A stretch of DNA of 64,000 nucleotides, taken from Holothuria scabra. Taxonomy: Eukaryota > Echinodermata > Holothuroidea > Aspidochirotida > Holothuriidae. The notes below the pieces were generated by a model that saw nothing but the letters and a program-made list of their open reading frames with translations, did no database searches and had not been told where the DNA came from. A program made the translations under genes and the position numbers. Position 1 is the first letter of the stretch. Every line of letters begins with the position of its first letter. Location of the stretch: positions 2,931,001 through 2,995,000 of the forward strand of contig CM074194.1 in NCBI GenBank assembly GCA_037179385.1. Direction: 5' to 3'. Below, in pieces: positions 60,110-64,000 of the stretch.

Positions 60110-60640
60110 ATTAGAGAAGTTACATGCACAACTACAAAAATGACTCAAAATATCTTATAAAGCACAAACTGTGGCATGCACAGGCAAAATTTTGCATGTA
60201 CAGTGTCCTTTCATTACAAACACCACAACAACGTCCTGGATGCAACAAGTCTCTGCTCTCCCTCCTAGTCTCCTCTGGCCAACTGACTATTCCTGCAACT
60301 TGGGTAAAGTCCCCCACCCCCTACATTTTGCTTGTCAGCAGCAGAGCTTACAAGTTTCTCTTCTAAATGCATTAGAGAAGTTACACAACTACAAAAATAA
60401 CTCCAAATATCTTATTAAGCACAGGCAAAATATTGCATGTACAGTGCAAATATCACTTGCATATTTGCATGTAAAAGCCTTTCATTTCAAACACCACAAC
60501 AACGTCCTGGATGCAACAAGTCTCTGCTCTCCCTCCTAGTCTCCTCTGGCCAACTGACTATTCCTGCAATTTGGGTAAAGTCGCCCACCCTCTACATTTT
60601 GCTTGTCAGCAGCCGAGCTTACACGTTTCCCTTCTAAATA
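60110..60640. repeat. Tandem duplication with about 261-bp offset
   Basis: Copy 1 (60110-60369) and copy 2 (60371-60640) share TTAGAGAAGTTACA, a nearly identical 140-bp stretch from CACCACAACAACGTCCTGG to TACATTTTGCTTGTCAGCAG, and TTCTAAAT at the end. Copy 1 has extra bases near its start (AAACTGTGGCATGCA) and copy 2 in its middle. Identity is highest in the second half. Confidence 0.85.
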
Positions 60641-61449
60641 CAGAATCTTGAAACAGCCATGCTGGATGCAACTGAAACCATTTACTGAAGTGGTTGTATT
60701 TGTGAACCCTCTGGATGGTAACTATAGGTATCTGTTTTTGCCTACAGCTGTCTGAGTGGCTGGGTCTGTTGTATTAGATGGACATATCAGTCTTGTTGGT
60801 TGTGTAACCACAGGATACCAAGGTGGCCTTGGCCTTGGCCTTGGGAACTTTTGAATAGTAGTTGGTACTAGGGGGGCATCAGGAGGGAACAACCCCCATT
60901 TTTGCAACAATGTGAAAAGAGAAGGAAAAGAATTAGGGGAAAAAAAGAAAAGGAACATTCAACTCATGCCCTCCCCCCCCCCCCCTTTCTAAATACCCTG
61001 ATGCTGCAGATGGCACACTGAGAAGTCACCTAGCTGTGCCAAGCCATCAGTGTTACTTTAGGTTTGTTAGATCTCATTGACTTTACCTACATACATCACA
61101 TTTGAATGTAAACTTTCATTTCTGTATTCATGCCAGTCAAGTACAGCTAGAACATCTTTTGCTTGCTCCAAACGGTCAGTCCCTATTCTCAGATGAGAAG
61201 AGTGTCACTGATGGATATTCTTGTGGAACTTGACCCCACCTTTAACCTTTTTTAGTTAATTTTTACCCCAACATTGCACCTTTTTCTGTTCTAGATGACA
61301 CTATTTTACATATGTGTGGTGGTGTGGCATAAGATCCCATCTTACTAATTATGTGGAAACATTCCCATGTCAAGTCTCTGAGAATGACTTCAGCACTATG
61401 TACAATGTAGCAAAAGTGTTAGAGGTAAACATTTCAACTTATTTCACAG
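60641..61449. other. Unassigned DNA with a C homopolymer
   Basis: A run of about 17 C lies near 60970-60986. A proline-rich minus frame (60722-60958) arises from GGCCTTGGCCTTGGCCTTGG repeats and is not called. Confidence 0.5.
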
Positions 61450-62046
61450 CAGTGAAGTAGGCGGGACTAACTCACTGGAGGTCTACAATTTGATTGCTGG
61501 CCAGGTCGTACCAAAGACTTAAAAAATAAAACCCTTTGCCATGGGGCTTATCATAAGCAATATAGTATGGAAAACAATTCAATTGGTAAAAAGGACATGT
61601 CCAGTCTGTCTAAGCCATCTTAACTGTCTGGACAGAGCATGTAATGAGTACTACCTCCTATCTGTAAATTGTCTTCACCTACTGGGGCAAAAAAGGTGCA
61701 CCAAGATCGCCGCCATTAAGTTATAATTTGACGACGACTCTGTAACATTTTAAACAAAAGTTTCATTTGAATGAGAAACAATATCATGGTCCTGTAATAT
61801 GTGTAGTGATTTTGACCTTACCTTGTATTGTTTGGAAAATACTTCCAACTTTCCTGCAAAATCTGTTGATTTACTTGAGCAAGTCCAAACTGTCACACAA
61901 AACCATAGCAGACAGCCATCTTGATGCGCATTTTCTCACACATACGGTAGCGACAATCTAATGTATAGTATGCTCTGTCCATGTATAGGAAGTCCATGGT
62001 CTAAACCAATTGGTTAGAAAATGAGCTGTAAAACCTCATCTAACTA
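61450..62046 (+). mobile_element. tRNA-derived SINE split by a MITE
   Basis: The head and body (GGAGGTCTACAATTTGATTG, GGTCGTACCAAAGACTTAAA, CCATGGGGCTTATCATAAG) run to about 61628. The 3' part resumes at about 61990 with GGTTAGAAAATGAGCTGTAA and CCTCATCTAAC. The interruption is the 353-bp MITE described separately. Confidence 0.65.
61629..61981. mobile_element. MITE with TGGACAGAGCAT inverted ends, inside a SINE
   Basis: TGGACAGAGCAT (61629-61640) is perfectly inverted as ATGCTCTGTCCA (61970-61981). It occupies the middle of a SINE copy, which independently supports insertion. No target duplication is obvious. Confidence 0.6.
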
Positions 62047-62486
62047 CACACTTTAGCAATTCATCTGTAGAAGATGGCCGCCCTTTGTATATGATGGTCG
62101 TGTTTGCAGCAGTACATCATGTCCAATATGTGCCTGATTTGTACGGTAAAGTCAGAGGCAATTAAATATTTTAGTTCTGATCATGTTCTGATCATGAATG
62201 TGCCTTGTCTTTATTATGGTTTTATCATACTGCCATTCTCTATTTATGCAATATGTGCCTTATGTGTAGATATATATGTAGGAAGTTGCACACCACCCAG
62301 TCGTCACAGTGTCATGTAGAATAACATGTCTCTTCCTTTTCCAAACTTTTTCTAGATTTTTTTCATGACTTTATCGTCCTGGATCAGTCTTGGTTTAAAC
62401 AATCATTTGGATTGGTGCAAATTGAATCTCTGTGTTGTATTTAGTAGATACAGTATAGTATCTGCTTTGACAAAATCCTTGTTGTT
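62047..62486. other. Unassigned AT-rich DNA
   Basis: Nothing recognised. Confidence 0.5.
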
Positions 62487-62791
62487 TTAAAGGCATATTT
62501 TCATCATCCCAAACAGTTTCACTTCTCCCAACCTACTTACTTCTAGCCCCTCCCACATTTATCTAAAACTCATCTTTATCCAGACACAATCCTTGTTTAT
62601 TGCTTCATGGCTTGTACCAGTGGCCATACAAGTCCATAATGTGTAATCAAGACACTCTCAGTGCTCATGCTGTGTAATTTAGCAATGATGCATTGTTTGA
62701 ATGTGATGCCAATCAAAGAGCTGTACCAATTGAGAGTTTTGATATATGCATACTGAAACTCTAGTTTAGGGTGACGAATTACTGCCTTTAA
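62487..62791. mobile_element. TTAA-type MITE family B, best-preserved copy
   Basis: TTAA flanks both ends (62487-62490, 62788-62791). Left AGGCATATTTTCATCATCCC and right AGGGTGACGAATTACTGCCT are inverted relatives. The interior has CCAACCTACTTACTTCTAGC, ATCTAAAACTCATC and GTGTAATCAAGACACTCTCA. A 74-codon minus frame across the right half is not conserved in other copies. Confidence 0.82.
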
Positions 62792-64000
62792 GTTCTTCAT
62801 CATCATCTGTTTGTCCGTCATTTTCTTAATGTTTTTCTTTAAGTTCTACTGACTGGAAGTTGCAATTTTTAAAATACATGCTGATAATTCATGTTAAGAA
62901 GAGTGACAACCAACACAGTAGTGAAACTAGTGAAAGAATTATGAAGAAAGGGGAATAAATATCTGAACCATGGTTGTTTTAAATGTTTGAGAATGGTGCC
63001 CTTTTAAGGTGCAGTTAAATGTGGGCTTAATGCCCTGTGACATATAAAACCTAGCACTGTTGACCTACTGTACTTAGGTACTTGACAAATGGAAACAATA
63101 TGCCTTCCTACCATGCTAAAATTAAAAAAATAATGCCTGCACATCATCCTTTGGAACAGTATAAATAAATATTGGAACATGATTTGAACACTTTGTATAA
63201 GCCGAGCGGGTGGAAAGAAGAGAGCATTCAATAATACAAAACATTTTTAGTGACGGAGAGTATATGCCTATACTGCATACTGAATGAACATAAAAGAGGC
63301 TAACTATATTGTGGTGTATGATTTATCCAGTCAAAAACCACATGAACTATTAATTTCCATCCTACTATCATAAATCTTACTTCATTTGAGAAATTAATTT
63401 AGTGGAAGCATAGCACAACTTTTGATGTTTCAATGGAATTTATGCAGTTCTGCCAGGGAATACTGTAAATAACAAATTTTTGGATAAGATACCAGCTGGC
63501 TTTGAATTGTTAACACAACTAAACTGACATTTGTCATTTACTGCATGTTTTCAATTCAGGGAGAAAATTGTTGTAAGATGATTATCAAGGGTCATTTTTG
63601 AAATAGCACAACTGGATTATTATGCAAAACTTTTGATTCATAACTCCCAGCTTCCTGCTCTTTAAAAGCATGTATGTGGTTGAAAAAACTTTTTGGGGAG
63701 AGGGGGGGGGGGAGAGTTAGGAACAGATGTTTTAAGTCAATGGTAAGTTTCAAAGTCTCTAGTGGTGATGAAATTTTTTTTTTTTTTTGTGGGGACTTTG
63801 CCTCTCCCTCTCCCTTCCCCCTCTTGGCTATGGGCATGGGTGCAACCATGCAGATATCATGTAGTCATGGGAATTAAGAAGTATTAATTATGAATGAACA
63901 TCCTTATGAAATGTCTGAAAGCTAACTTTGAGCAGAGTGGTTCTAGTTTAAGATCATCTCCACTTTAATTATGCTGAATTTTAGGTAGTGCTCTGAGAAA
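62792..64000. other. AT-rich DNA with homopolymer tracts
   Basis: A G-run lies near 63700-63712 and a T-run near 63774-63788. No gene recognised up to the window end. Confidence 0.55.

Noticed and set aside
60722..60958. Proline-rich minus frame
   Set aside because: It derives from a short GGCCTT repeat and AT-rich flanks. No homologous frame seen.

Overview
This window looks like gene-poor, AT-rich nuclear DNA of an animal. The best guess is a marine invertebrate, most plausibly an echinoderm or another non-vertebrate deuterostome. That rests on the repeat types: a CR1/L2-group LINE whose 3' end reads GGCGCTATATAAG plus an ATT-rich tail, tRNA-headed SINEs with a GTGCTCAGCAT-like body, and many hAT-like and TTAA-type MITEs. 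There are no operons, ribosome binding sites, rRNA genes, true tRNA genes or CRISPR arrays. No intact host protein-coding gene can be supported. Long stretches are probably intergenic or intronic.

Layout. 1-14 kb holds a hAT-type MITE cluster (104-760), a 2-kb element with GGGCGTCACCA termini and an internal hairpin (4184-6222), a long-inverted-repeat element (7671-8235), a CCCTAATAA-type MITE, an apparently perfect 511-bp tandem duplication (9204-10217) and a small hAT MITE (11861-12026). 14.9-17.6 kb holds the largest coding remnant, a minus-strand LINE with an intact-looking endonuclease but an RT domain broken by a deletion and a frameshift. 19.8-20.4 kb holds two TTAA-type MITEs. At 22.2-23 kb a second copy of the long-inverted-repeat element runs into about 222 bp of pure (AT)n. 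From 23.1 to 28.6 kb lies an array of roughly 146-bp units, each carrying AGGTCA-type half-sites arranged as DR1 followed by DR4-like spacings. A further block of the same family lies at 38.1-38.9 kb. 28.7-35.3 kb and 46.5-49.2 kb are mosaics of MITEs, a roughly 400-bp dispersed repeat and SINE copies. 42.0-45.1 kb carries two hAT-type non-autonomous elements with perfect 8-bp target duplications. 49.9-57.5 kb carries a reverse-oriented SINE, a wrecked pogo/Tigger-like DDE transposase with a tandemly duplicated C-terminus, another hAT MITE, a decayed pair of zinc-finger-like motifs, and a three-layer nested insertion. 58.7-60.6 kb has a C-rich minisatellite and a 261-bp tandem duplication. 61.4-62.8 kb has a SINE split by a MITE, then another TTAA MITE.

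How the parts relate. Nearly everything recognisable is mobile DNA that depends on enzymes encoded elsewhere: hAT transposase for the 8-bp-TSD elements, a TTAA-specific (piggyBac-like) transposase for the A, B and 57-kb MITEs, and LINE machinery for the SINEs. The two autonomous-type remnants here (LINE and pogo-like transposase) are both visibly disabled. The observation I rate highest is the 146-bp array with regularly phased nuclear-receptor-type direct repeats. Whether it binds anything in the cell is untested.
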